Made by a program: the position numbers and the translations under genes. 64,000 nt of DNA from Bradyrhizobium stylosanthis (lineage in GTDB: Bacteria; Pseudomonadota; Alphaproteobacteria; Rhizobiales; Xanthobacteraceae): positions 300 to 64,299 of the forward strand of contig NZ_LVEM01000006.1 in assembly GCF_001641335.1 (NCBI RefSeq). Direction: 5' to 3'. Below, in pieces: positions 26,159-34,171 of this stretch (the stretch's first letter is position 1; each line of letters opens with the position of its first letter). The notes beneath the pieces were generated by a model. It was not told the DNA's origin. It searched no databases and worked only from the letters and a program-made list of their open reading frames with translations.

Positions 26159-27892
26159 ATGGCCACCGCTCCCGTCCATATGCCCGAACTCGTCCGTGCC
26201 ACCAGCGCGCGGCAGGTGCGGCTCATCTGCGGCGTCATCCTGTTTTCCTATGTGGTCAGCCATTTCCTGAACCATGCGCTCGGCAACATCTCGGTCGATG
26301 CCATGGAGGCCGGCGTCTACTACCACATGCTGTTCTGGCAGTTCCTGCCCGTGGCGATCGTGTTCTACACGGCCGCGCTCACGCATATGGGGCTCGGCAT
26401 CTACGCGCTGTATCAACGCCGGCAGTTCCGCTGGAAGACGATCGAACCGCTGCAGCTCGTGCTGGGGCTGAGCATTCCGGCCCTCGTCATGGCGCATGTG
26501 ATCGGCGTGCGGCTGGGCCAGACGCTGTACGGGCACCAGAAGCTCTATCCGCAGGAGCTCTATCTGTTCTTCATCGGCTCGCCCGGACGGATCTGGACGA
26601 TGACGACCCTGCTCCTGATCGCCTGGGTGCACGGCTGCATCGGCATCTATTTCTGGCTTCGCCTGAAGCCGTTCTTCAAGCGCGCTGCGCCCTATCTGCT
26701 CGCGGCCGCGGTGCTGATCCCGACGTTGTCGCTGCTTGGCGTGTACCAGGGCGGCCGCAGCATCGAGATCGAGGCCGACGACGGCGAATGGCGCACGCAC
26801 AACCTCACGCGCCGCCAGCTCGGCTCGGTCGCCGAGGCCAATAGTCTCGACCGCATCAGCAGCGCCCTCACCATCGGCTATTTCGGACTGCTTGGCCTGG
26901 CGCTCGCCGCACGCGGCGTGCGCGCCTTGCGCGAGCGGCGCGGCGGCATGATCGCGCTGTCCTACGGCAACGGCAAGACGGTGCGCGTGCCCAAGGGCCT
27001 CTCCGTGCTGGAGGCGAGCCTGCGCCACAACGTGCCGCATGCCAGCGTCTGCGGCGGCCGGGCGCGTTGCTCGACCTGCCGCATCCGCATCATCGGCGAC
27101 CATGGCACCCTCCCCGAGCCGTCGCAGCGCGAGGCTTTCGTGCTGGCCCGCGTCGGCACCGCCGATCCCTCGATCCGGCTCGCCTGCCAGCTGCGGCCGG
27201 ACACCGACCTCTCCTTCTTCCAGCTGTTCACGCCCCACACGCATGCGGCGGACGGGCAGGCCTCGACGCCGGCGCGCATCGGCCAGGAGCGCTATCTCGT
27301 CAGCCTGTTCGTGGACATGCGCGGCTCGACGCAGCTCGCCGAGAAGCGGCTGCCGTTCGACACCGTGTTCATCGTCAACCGCTTCCTCGGCGCGGTCTCG
27401 CAGGCCGTGATCGAGCACGGCGGCCAGCCCAACCAGTTCGTCGGCGACGGCATGCTGGCGCTGTTCGGCCTGTCGGCCGATCCGCGGGAGGCCTGCCGGC
27501 AGGCGCTGCGGGCTGCCGGCAAGCTCGCCGCGAATATCGACGAGTTGAACGAGCTGCTCAGCCACGATCTGCGCCAGCCGATCCGCTTCGGCATCGGCAT
27601 TCACGGCGGCGAGGTCATCATCGGCGACATCGGCTACCGCGATCACATCGTCTTCACGGCCCTGGGCGATGCCGTCAACGTCGCCGCCCGCCTGCAGGAC
27701 ATGACCAAGACGCTCGCCTGCGAGGCGATCGTCTCGGAGGAGGTGCGCCGCACGGCCGGCATCGCCGACGAGGCCTTGCCGCAGCAGGAGGTCGCGATCC
27801 GCGGCCGCGACGAGCCGATGGCGGTGCGGGTGGTCGCCGACGCCAGGGAGCTGGCGGCGCTGGTCGATCGCGGCGAGCGCGTTGCGGCCTGA
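26159..27892 (+). CDS. cyaC: Redox-sensing adenylate cyclase (CyaC-like: diheme anchor, 2Fe-2S, class III)
   Basis: This 577-residue protein has three modules. Residues 1-250 form a six-helix membrane anchor with histidines in the helices (H35/H39, H76, H113, H158), like diheme-b succinate dehydrogenase anchors. Residues 262-360 are a plant-type 2Fe-2S ferredoxin with C298, C304, C307 and C343. Residues 380-570 are a class III cyclase with metal aspartates D386 and D430, D504 (purine selectivity) and N507/R511 in GDAVNVAARL. This matches CyaC of Sinorhizobium meliloti, a quinone-responsive adenylate cyclase. The adenine-selecting lysine usually before VGDG is Q426/Q427-like here (NQFVGDG). 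A single gene, far from other cAMP genes. Confidence 0.88.
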   Translation: MATAPVHMPELVRATSARQVRLICGVILFSYVVSHFLNHALGNISVDAMEAGVYYHMLFWQFLPVAIVFYTAALTHMGLGIYALYQRRQFRWKTIEPLQLVLGLSIPALVMAHVIGVRLGQTLYGHQKLYPQELYLFFIGSPGRIWTMTTLLLIAWVHGCIGIYFWLRLKPFFKRAAPYLLAAAVLIPTLSLLGVYQGGRSIEIEADDGEWRTHNLTRRQLGSVAEANSLDRISSALTIGYFGLLGLALAARGVRALRERRGGMIALSYGNGKTVRVPKGLSVLEASLRHNVPHASVCGGRARCSTCRIRIIGDHGTLPEPSQREAFVLARVGTADPSIRLACQLRPDTDLSFFQLFTPHTHAADGQASTPARIGQERYLVSLFVDMRGSTQLAEKRLPFDTVFIVNRFLGAVSQAVIEHGGQPNQFVGDGMLALFGLSADPREACRQALRAAGKLAANIDELNELLSHDLRQPIRFGIGIHGGEVIIGDIGYRDHIVFTALGDAVNVAARLQDMTKTLACEAIVSEEVRRTAGIADEALPQQEVAIRGRDEPMAVRVVADARELAALVDRGERVAA

Positions 27893-27900
27893 CCTTTCTT

Positions 27901-28032
27901 CACCTCTCCCCGCTTGCGGGGAGAGGTCGGATCGCTTGCGATCCGGGTGAGGGGGTACAGGTCTCGCGGCAGTCACACGCGTGGAGAGAGGCCCCTCACC
28001 CCAACCCTCTCCCCGTAAGAACGGGGCGAGGG
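27901..28032. repeat. Dispersed palindromic element, family A (copy 5)
   Basis: CACCTCTCCCCGCTTGCGGG with GGATCGCTTGCGATCC forms the left side, and CCCCAACCCTCTCCCCGT...ACGGGGCGAGGG the right. Together with the sorA promoter it fills the 328-base gap between the cyclase and sorA genes. Confidence 0.82.
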
Positions 28033-28132
28033 AGCGCACTGCCCGCGCCGCTGCAGTTCGGCTCCATCTCGCAACAAACGTAACACCGGCTTGCTGCGAC
28101 GCAGCGGCATGGACCTGCTGCGAAAGCACGAA

Positions 28133-28161
28133 TTGACTTCAACCAGATGGTTGAGACAGAT
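28133..28161 (+). promoter_or_regulatory. Candidate sorA promoter with palindrome in the spacer
   Basis: TTGACT (28133-28138) and ACAGAT (28156-28161) are 17 bases apart. The spacer holds a perfect inverted repeat TCAACCA-GA-TGGTTGA (28139-28154). A regulator bound there would block RNA polymerase. The -10 match is weak, so the promoter call is tentative, but the palindrome is exact. Confidence 0.4.
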
Positions 28162-28220
28162 GGACGCAGGATCGCGGTGATGACCGCTGGTCCAAGGAAA
28201 AGCTCCGGGAGGAGACCAGA

Positions 28221-29420
28221 ATGTTCGATCGACGCGACCTGCTCAAAGGAGCGGGACTTGCCGCCATGGCGGCTGCACTGAATTCCACCAAGGCGCTGGC
28301 CCTCGACACCGTCACCCTGCCCTTCGCCAATGGCGAACGGGCGCTGGTGAAATATCCGCAGAAGCGGCCGATGATCGGGCTCACCAGCCGGCCGCCGCAG
28401 CTCGAGACGCCGTTCGCGGTGTTCAACGACGGGCCGATCACGCCGAACAACGCCTTCTTCGTGCGCTATCACCTCTCCGACCTGCCCTACAATCTCGACC
28501 CCGACAAGTTCACGCTGGAGGTCAAGGGCAAGGTCGACAAGCCGCTGAAACTGTCGCTGAAGGACATCAGGAAGATGAAGGCGACGGAGATCGTCGCCGT
28601 CAACCAGTGCTCCGGCAATAGCCGCGGCTTTTCCGAGCCGCGTGTCGCCGGCGGCCAGCTCGCCAACGGCGCGATGGGCTGCGCGCGCTGGCGCGGCGTG
28701 CCGCTCAAGGCCGTGCTCGAGATGGCGGGCGTGCAGGCCGGCGCCAAGCAGGTCACGTTCGGCGGCATGGACGGTCCGGTCAGTGACAAGACGCCCGACT
28801 TCGTCAAGGCACTGGATATCGATCACGCCACCGACGGCGAGGTGATGCTGGCCTATGGCATGAACGGCGAGGACCTGCCGTTCCTCAACGGATTTCCGCT
28901 GCGCCTGGTCGTGCCCGGCTATTACGGCACCTACTGGCTCAAGCACCTCAACGAGATCACCGTCATCGACAGCGTCTATGACGGCTTCTGGATGAAGTCG
29001 GCCTATCGCATCCCCGATACCCCGAACAATGCGGTCGAGCCCGGCACCGCGCCGAAGGCGACCATCCCGATCAACCGCTTCACCATCCGCTCCTTCATCA
29101 CCAGCGTGCCTGACGGCGCCAAGCTGAAGGCAGGATCGACGACGCTGCGCGGCATCGCCTTCGACGGCGGCAAGGGCATCAAGGAGGTCCAGGTCTCCAC
29201 CGACGGCGGCAAGACCTGGACGAACGCGAAGCTTGGCAAGGATCTCGGCAAATACGCCTTCCGCGAATGGAAGCTGCCGGTGAAGCTCGCGGCCGGCTCG
29301 TGGGAGCTCAAGGTCCGCGCGACCGGCAATGGCGGCGAGACCCAGCCGGACACGCCGCGCTGGAACCCGGCGGGTTATTTGCGCAACGTCGTCGAAACCG
29401 TCCGCGTCAGCGTGGCCTGA
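28221..29420 (+). CDS. sorA: Sulfite dehydrogenase, molybdopterin subunit
   Basis: This 399-residue protein starts with a Tat-type signal (MFDRRDLLKGAG), so it is exported folded. The molybdenum-binding cysteine is C130 in AVNQCSGNSRGF. Other sulfite-oxidase features include VRYHLSDLP (near 81-89), the GMDGPVSD loop and a C-terminal Mo-co dimerisation domain. It oxidises sulfite to sulfate in the periplasm and passes electrons to the cytochrome c subunit encoded six bases downstream. That gene pair matches SorAB of Starkeya and rhizobia. GGAGGAG lies ahead of the ATG. Confidence 0.92.
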   Translation: MFDRRDLLKGAGLAAMAAALNSTKALALDTVTLPFANGERALVKYPQKRPMIGLTSRPPQLETPFAVFNDGPITPNNAFFVRYHLSDLPYNLDPDKFTLEVKGKVDKPLKLSLKDIRKMKATEIVAVNQCSGNSRGFSEPRVAGGQLANGAMGCARWRGVPLKAVLEMAGVQAGAKQVTFGGMDGPVSDKTPDFVKALDIDHATDGEVMLAYGMNGEDLPFLNGFPLRLVVPGYYGTYWLKHLNEITVIDSVYDGFWMKSAYRIPDTPNNAVEPGTAPKATIPINRFTIRSFITSVPDGAKLKAGSTTLRGIAFDGGKGIKEVQVSTDGGKTWTNAKLGKDLGKYAFREWKLPVKLAAGSWELKVRATGNGGETQPDTPRWNPAGYLRNVVETVRVSVA

Positions 29421-29426
29421 GGGAGA

Positions 29427-29741
29427 ATGATCATGCAGCGCACCGTTCCCCTCGCCGTCACGTTCGTCCTCGCCGCATTGGCGGGTTCGGCACTTGCAGC
29501 ACCGGTCAACTACAAGACCCCGGACGAGGTCGCCGCCTTCAAGCCCGGCCCCAATCTCGAGGTTGTGCAGGGCAATTGCAGCGCCTGCCACTCGTCCGAC
29601 TACGTCGCCACGCAGCCGCCGATGAAGGACAAGAAGGGTTTCTGGCAGGCCGAGGTCACCAAGATGATCAAGGTCTATGGCGCACCGATCGACGATGCCG
29701 ATGTCGGCAAGATCGTCGATTACCTGGCCGCGACCTATTGA
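29427..29741 (+). CDS. sorB: Sulfite dehydrogenase, cytochrome c subunit
   Basis: This 104-residue protein has a Sec signal peptide (hydrophobic 6-24, cleavage near ALA-AP) and one heme site CSACH (C51, C54, H55) with QPPMKDKK providing a likely methionine ligand region. It is the electron acceptor of SorA and delivers electrons to the respiratory cytochrome c pool. Gene order and size match SorB. Confidence 0.92.
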   Translation: MIMQRTVPLAVTFVLAALAGSALAAPVNYKTPDEVAAFKPGPNLEVVQGNCSACHSSDYVATQPPMKDKKGFWQAEVTKMIKVYGAPIDDADVGKIVDYLAATY

Positions 29742-29949
29742 CTGACGACGCGCGGCGCTTGGGCGGTTTGACCGGGAAACGGGCAAATCCGGCAAAAACG
29801 CCGCGAAGTTGAGCGGAATTCAGCGAAAGGCGGATGTGGTTTGAGCTACCAAGCCCGCCACATTCCGCGTATCCTGTTAGGACCGAACCGGCCGGTTGGC
29901 GGGGACTGGCGGTTCGAGATCTTGGAGGAAGACCCGCGGAGAAGTCGTG

Positions 29950-30150
29950 ATGGCTAAAGGTACGGTCAAGTGGTTCAACCCGACGAAGGGTTATGGATTT
30001 ATCCAGCCTGCGTCGGGCGGCAAGGATGTGTTCGTGCATATCTCGGCGGTGCAGAAGGCCGGTCTGTCGACCCTCAACGAGGGACAGACGGTTGAGTACG
30101 AAGAGATCGCAAACCGGGGCAAGACCTCCGCAGAAAACCTCAAAGTATAA
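29950..30150 (+). CDS. Cold-shock domain protein (CspA family)
   Basis: This 66-residue single CSD protein has RNP1 KGYGFI and RNP2 VFVHIS, and starts MAKGTVKWFNPTKGYGF. It binds single-stranded RNA or DNA and acts as an RNA chaperone. A leader of up to about 200 bases without another gene precedes it, as is usual for csp genes whose expression depends on 5'-UTR folding. The family is often multi-copy in rhizobia, so cold induction cannot be assumed. A hairpin follows the stop. Confidence 0.93.
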   Translation: MAKGTVKWFNPTKGYGFIQPASGGKDVFVHISAVQKAGLSTLNEGQTVEYEEIANRGKTSAENLKV

Positions 30151-30170
30151 GCCCGTCAGCGTTTCGCTGC

Positions 30171-30191
30171 CTCCCGGATCAGTTCCGGGAG
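30171..30191 (+). terminator. Hairpin after the cold-shock gene
   Basis: CTCCCGGA (30171-30178) and TCCGGGAG (30184-30191) form an 8-bp GC-rich stem with a 5-base loop, 20 bases after the csp stop codon. No clean U-run follows, so termination efficiency is uncertain. Confidence 0.5.
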
Positions 30192-30323
30192 CGAGGCCAA
30201 GAAAATTTAGAAGACGGCCAGTGCATTCGACGACAGGCGTTGCGATTGCGCAAGGATAGCTATTTTTCCCGCGAAGGCCGCTGATTCAACGCCACCAGCA
30301 ACGACAATCGCGACGGCACTTCC

Positions 30324-30785
30324 CTAGCCTACCGGCAACGGTGCGTCGCGCTTGATCTCCTCCATCACCGCATAGGTCCGCGTCTCGCGCACACCCGGCA
30401 TCGACAGCAGGGTCTCGCCGAGGAAGCGCCGATACGCGGTCATGTCCGCCAGCCGCGCCTTCACCAGATAGTCGAAACCGCCTGCAACCATGTGACACTC
30501 GAGCACCTCGGGTGCGAGTTTCACCGCGCGCGCGAAGCGCTCGAAATTGTCGGGCGTGGTCTTGTCGAGCAGCACCTCGACGAACACGAGCAAGCCGAGG
30601 CCGAGCCGGTGCGGATTGAGCCTGGCGCCATAGCCCTCGACAAAACCCTCCCGCTGCAGGCGCTTCAGCCGCTCGCCGATCGAGGTCGGCGACAGGCCGA
30701 TGCGTTCGGCAAGCTCGACATTGGCGATTCTGCCATCTTCCTGCAAAATCGAGAGGATTTTCCGGTCTGTTCGGTCGAGTTCCAT
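30324..30785 (-). CDS. putR: Lrp/AsnC-family regulator, probable PutR
   Basis: This 153-residue protein has an N-terminal HTH (DRTDRKILSILQEDGRIANVELAERIGLSPTSIGERLKRL in pattern) and a C-terminal RAM domain (LVFVEVLLD...GGFDYLVKARLADM). It is divergent from putA with 114 bases between, the layout of PutR activators in Rhodobacter and Agrobacterium, which respond to proline. The paired repeats ATTTTGCC/GGCAAAAT in the gap are a good candidate binding site. The assignment as PutR rests on context; the family itself is clear. Confidence 0.87.
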   Translation of the reverse strand: MELDRTDRKILSILQEDGRIANVELAERIGLSPTSIGERLKRLQREGFVEGYGARLNPHRLGLGLLVFVEVLLDKTTPDNFERFARAVKLAPEVLECHMVAGGFDYLVKARLADMTAYRRFLGETLLSMPGVRETRTYAVMEEIKRDAPLPVG

Positions 30786-30798
30786 ATTTTACACGGCC

Positions 30799-30833
30799 AT
30801 TTTGCCATTCTTCTTCATTTTCTAAGGCAAAAT
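30799..30833. promoter_or_regulatory. Inverted-repeat operator between putR and putA
   Basis: ATTTTGCC (30799-30806) and GGCAAAAT (30826-30833) are exact inverted repeats 19 bases apart, a spacing close to two helical turns. The site is 13 bases from the regulator's start codon and 66 from putA, consistent with autoregulation and activation of putA by an Lrp-type octamer. Confidence 0.5.
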
Positions 30834-30899
30834 TGCTATCTTGTCTATCGAACTACGGTCACGCGGGTCTTATCCTGAGTTTCAGCAACAGGACACGCC

Positions 30900-33899
30900 A
30901 TGCCAGACATCCCGCCGCCCTTCACTGCTCCCTACGCGCCTGACGATGCCGAGATCGCCGCACGGCTCCTGCCGGCCTCGCATCTGGCCCCGCCGCAGGA
31001 GGCGCGGATCGACCGCACCGCGACGCGTCTGATCGAGGCGATCCGCAAGCGCGACGACCGGCTCGGCGGGGTCGAGGACATGTTGCGGGAGTTCGCACTC
31101 TCGACCAAGGAAGGCCTCGCGCTGATGGTGCTGGCCGAGGCGCTGCTGCGCGTGCCTGATGCCCGCACCGCCGACCAGTTCATCGAGGACAAGCTCGGCG
31201 AAGGCGACTTCATCCACCACGAGACCAAGTCCACCGCGTTCCTGGTCAACGCCTCGGCCTGGGCGCTCGGCCTGTCGGCGCGGGTCATCCAGCCCGGCGA
31301 GACGCCCGACGGCACCATCGGCCGCCTGGTGAAGCGGCTCGGCGCGCCCGCGGTGCGCACCGCCACGCGCCAGGCGATGCGGCTGATGGGCAATCATTTC
31401 GTGCTGGGCGAGACCATCGAGCAGGCGCTGGAGCGGGGCAAGCCGCGCTCCGGCCAGAAGCCGCGTTATTCCTTCGACATGCTCGGCGAAGGCGCGCGCA
31501 CGGCCGCGGACGCCAAGCGCTATTTCGACGCCTATGCCAGCGCGATCGAGACCATCGGCAAAGCGGCCGGCGATCGCCCCCTGCCCGACCGGCCCGGCAT
31601 CTCCGTAAAACTCTCGGCGCTGCATCCGCGCTTCGAGGCGATCAGCCGCGACCGCGTGATGGCGGAGCTGGTGCCGCTGCTGCTGGACCTCGCGCAACGC
31701 GCCAAGGCCCACGACCTCAACTTCACCGTCGACGCCGAGGAGGCCGACCGGCTGGAGCTGTCGCTCGACGTGATCGCCGCGACGCTCGCCGATCCCTCGC
31801 TCAAAGGCTGGGACGGGTTTGGCCTTGCGATCCAGGCCTATCAGAAGCGCGCCAGCGCGGTGATCGATTACGTCGATGCGCTCGCGCGCGCGCATGACCG
31901 CAAGCTGATGGTGCGCCTCGTCAAGGGCGCCTATTGGGACACCGAGATCAAGCGCGCGCAGGAGCGCGGGCTCGACGGCTATCCCGTGTTCACGCGCAAG
32001 GCGATGACGGATCTGAACTACGTCGCCTGCGCGGCGAAGCTCCTGGCCTTGCGGCCGCGCATCTTCCCGCAATTCGCCACCCACAACGCGCTGACGGTCG
32101 CGACCGTGCTGGAGCTTGCGGCAGGCAGCGGCGGCTTCGAATTCCAGCGCCTGCACGGCATGGGCGAAGCGCTCTACGAGCAGCTCGCCAAGGACCACCC
32201 TGACATCGCCTACCGCACCTATGCGCCGGTCGGCAGCCATCGCGACCTGCTCGCCTATCTGGTGCGGCGTCTGCTGGAAAACGGCGCCAACTCCTCCTTC
32301 GTGGCGCAGGCCGCCGACTATCGCGTGCCGGTCCCGGCACTGTTGCAGCGTCCGGCGGATGCCATCGTCCGGCCACAGGCAGCGGCGCATCCAAAAATCG
32401 CTTTGCCCGGCGACCTGTTCGCGCCGGAGCGGCGCAATTCGCGCGGCGTGGAGTTCGGCGCTCGTGCCGCGCTCGACCAATTGCTGACGGACGTCAAGGC
32501 CGAGGCGATCGACCTCAAGCCGATCGCTGATGCCACGCCAGAGCAGGCCAATGCGGCGGTTGCAGCGAGCCGCGCCGGCTTTGCCGCCTGGAGCCGGACG
32601 CAAGCCGGCACGCGCGCGGCGGCGCTGGAGCAGGCCGCGCATCTCCTGGAGGGCCGCGGCGCGCATTTCATCGCGCTGCTGCAAGCCGAGGGTGGCAAGA
32701 CACTGGACGATGCGCTCTCGGAGCTGCGCGAGGCCGCCGATTTCTGCCGCTACTATGCCGCGCAGGGCCGAAAGCTGTTCGGCACCGAGGTCGCCATGCC
32801 GGGCCCGACCGGCGAGAGCAACGCGCTTGCGATGCGCGGACGCGGCGTCTTCGTCGCGATCTCGCCGTGGAATTTTCCGCTGGCGATCTTCCTCGGCCAG
32901 ATCACGGCGGCACTGATGGCGGGCAACAGCGTGGTGGCGAAACCGGCCGAGCAGACGCCGCGTATTGCGCGCGAGGCGGTCGCCCTGCTGCACGAGGCCG
33001 GCATCCCCCGGAGCGCGCTGCACCTCGTCACCGGCGATGGCCGCATCGGCGCGGTGCTGACGGCGCACCGGGATATCGCGGGCGTCGTCTTCACCGGCTC
33101 GACCGAGGTTGCCCGAAGCATCAACCGGACACTGGCCGCCAAGGACGGGCCGATCGTGCCGCTGATCGCGGAGACCGGCGGCATCAACGCCATGATCGCG
33201 GATGCGACCGCGCTGCCCGAGCAGGTCGCCGACGACGTCGTGACATCGGCGTTCCGCTCCGCCGGCCAGCGCTGCTCGGCGCTGCGGCTCCTGTTCGTGC
33301 AGGAGGACGTCGCCGACCGCATGATCGAGATGATCGCGGGCGCGGCACGTGAATTGAAGATCGGCGATCCCGCAGATGTCGCAACCCATGTCGGGCCGGT
33401 GATCGACGTCGAGGCCAAGCAACGGCTCGATACGCATATCGCGCGGATGAAGCGCGAGGCGCGGCTGCACTTTGACGGCGCCGCGCCGGAAGGCTGTTTC
33501 GTCGCCCCGCACATCTTCGAGCTGGGGGACGCCAACCAGCTCACCGAGGAGGTGTTCGGCCCGGTCCTGCACGTGGTGCGCTATCGCGCCGAGACTCTCG
33601 AGCGCGTGCTGCAGGCGATCGAGCGCACCGGCTACGGACTGACGCTCGGCGTCCATTCCCGCATCGACGACACCATCGAGGCCATCATCGACCGCGTCCA
33701 GGTCGGGAACATCTATGTCAACCGCAACATGATCGGCGCCGTGGTCGGGGTGCAGCCGTTCGGCGGCAACGGCCTGTCGGGAACCGGCCCCAAGGCCGGC
33801 GGTCCGCACTACCTCGCGCGGTTCGCGACCGAGCAGACCGTGACGATCAACACCGCGGCGGCGGGCGGGAATGCCGCGCTGCTCGCGGGGGAGGAGTGA
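30900..33899 (+). CDS. putA: Bifunctional proline dehydrogenase / P5C dehydrogenase
   Basis: This 999-residue protein carries both steps from proline to glutamate. The N-terminal half is the FAD-dependent proline dehydrogenase barrel (LVKGAYWDTEIKRAQ, FATHNALTV, FQRLHGMGEALYE). The C-terminal half is the NAD-dependent aldehyde dehydrogenase, with ISPWNFPLAIF, the general base in AETGG and catalytic C792 in AGQRCSALR. It is the short class A PutA without the DNA-binding domain of the enterobacterial protein, so control falls to the divergent Lrp-type regulator. Length and Cys position equal those I recall for the structurally studied Bradyrhizobium enzyme. Confidence 0.97.
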   Translation: MPDIPPPFTAPYAPDDAEIAARLLPASHLAPPQEARIDRTATRLIEAIRKRDDRLGGVEDMLREFALSTKEGLALMVLAEALLRVPDARTADQFIEDKLGEGDFIHHETKSTAFLVNASAWALGLSARVIQPGETPDGTIGRLVKRLGAPAVRTATRQAMRLMGNHFVLGETIEQALERGKPRSGQKPRYSFDMLGEGARTAADAKRYFDAYASAIETIGKAAGDRPLPDRPGISVKLSALHPRFEAISRDRVMAELVPLLLDLAQRAKAHDLNFTVDAEEADRLELSLDVIAATLADPSLKGWDGFGLAIQAYQKRASAVIDYVDALARAHDRKLMVRLVKGAYWDTEIKRAQERGLDGYPVFTRKAMTDLNYVACAAKLLALRPRIFPQFATHNALTVATVLELAAGSGGFEFQRLHGMGEALYEQLAKDHPDIAYRTYAPVGSHRDLLAYLVRRLLENGANSSFVAQAADYRVPVPALLQRPADAIVRPQAAAHPKIALPGDLFAPERRNSRGVEFGARAALDQLLTDVKAEAIDLKPIADATPEQANAAVAASRAGFAAWSRTQAGTRAAALEQAAHLLEGRGAHFIALLQAEGGKTLDDALSELREAADFCRYYAAQGRKLFGTEVAMPGPTGESNALAMRGRGVFVAISPWNFPLAIFLGQITAALMAGNSVVAKPAEQTPRIAREAVALLHEAGIPRSALHLVTGDGRIGAVLTAHRDIAGVVFTGSTEVARSINRTLAAKDGPIVPLIAETGGINAMIADATALPEQVADDVVTSAFRSAGQRCSALRLLFVQEDVADRMIEMIAGAARELKIGDPADVATHVGPVIDVEAKQRLDTHIARMKREARLHFDGAAPEGCFVAPHIFELGDANQLTEEVFGPVLHVVRYRAETLERVLQAIERTGYGLTLGVHSRIDDTIEAIIDRVQVGNIYVNRNMIGAVVGVQPFGGNGLSGTGPKAGGPHYLARFATEQTVTINTAAAGGNAALLAGEE

Positions 33900-33923
33900 G
33901 CGGCCGACATCGCTCTCCGTACC

Positions 33924-34046
33924 GTCACCCTGAGGTGGCCGCGAAGCGGCCCTCGAAGGGCGACGGCCGAGATGCAGCCGGGCCTTGCATCCTTCGAGGC
34001 TCTGCATGGGCCGCGTTGCGCCCCATGCCTCGCACCTCAGGATGAC
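33924..34046. repeat. Dispersed palindromic element, family C (copy 3)
   Basis: GTCACCCTGAGGTGGCCGCG...CCTCGAAGGGC at the left is inverted as GCATCCTTCGAGGC...CGCACCTCAGGATGAC at the right. It occupies the gap between putA and the CoA-transferase gene. Confidence 0.8.
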
Positions 34047-34171
34047 AGATTACCGCCCTGCGCCGGGCGCCGTTGCATCCCGGCAAAACATCGGTCTAAT
34101 GCTCCCCACGATGTTCCGCGCAGAACATTCCAGCGCGCGGGAAACAACAAGAGCGAGGGAGCAACGCCGCG

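Noticed and set aside
29742..29949. A riboswitch ahead of the cold-shock gene
   Set aside because: The leader is long enough, but no known aptamer pattern is visible. Cold-shock leaders fold without a ligand.
30882..34007. Very long open frame antisense to putA (over 1000 codons)
   Set aside because: The opposite strand holds a complete PutA with all catalytic residues. In GC-rich DNA the antisense third-position pattern leaves few stop codons, so such frames arise by chance. The antisense peptide is rich in Arg, His and Ala without any motif.
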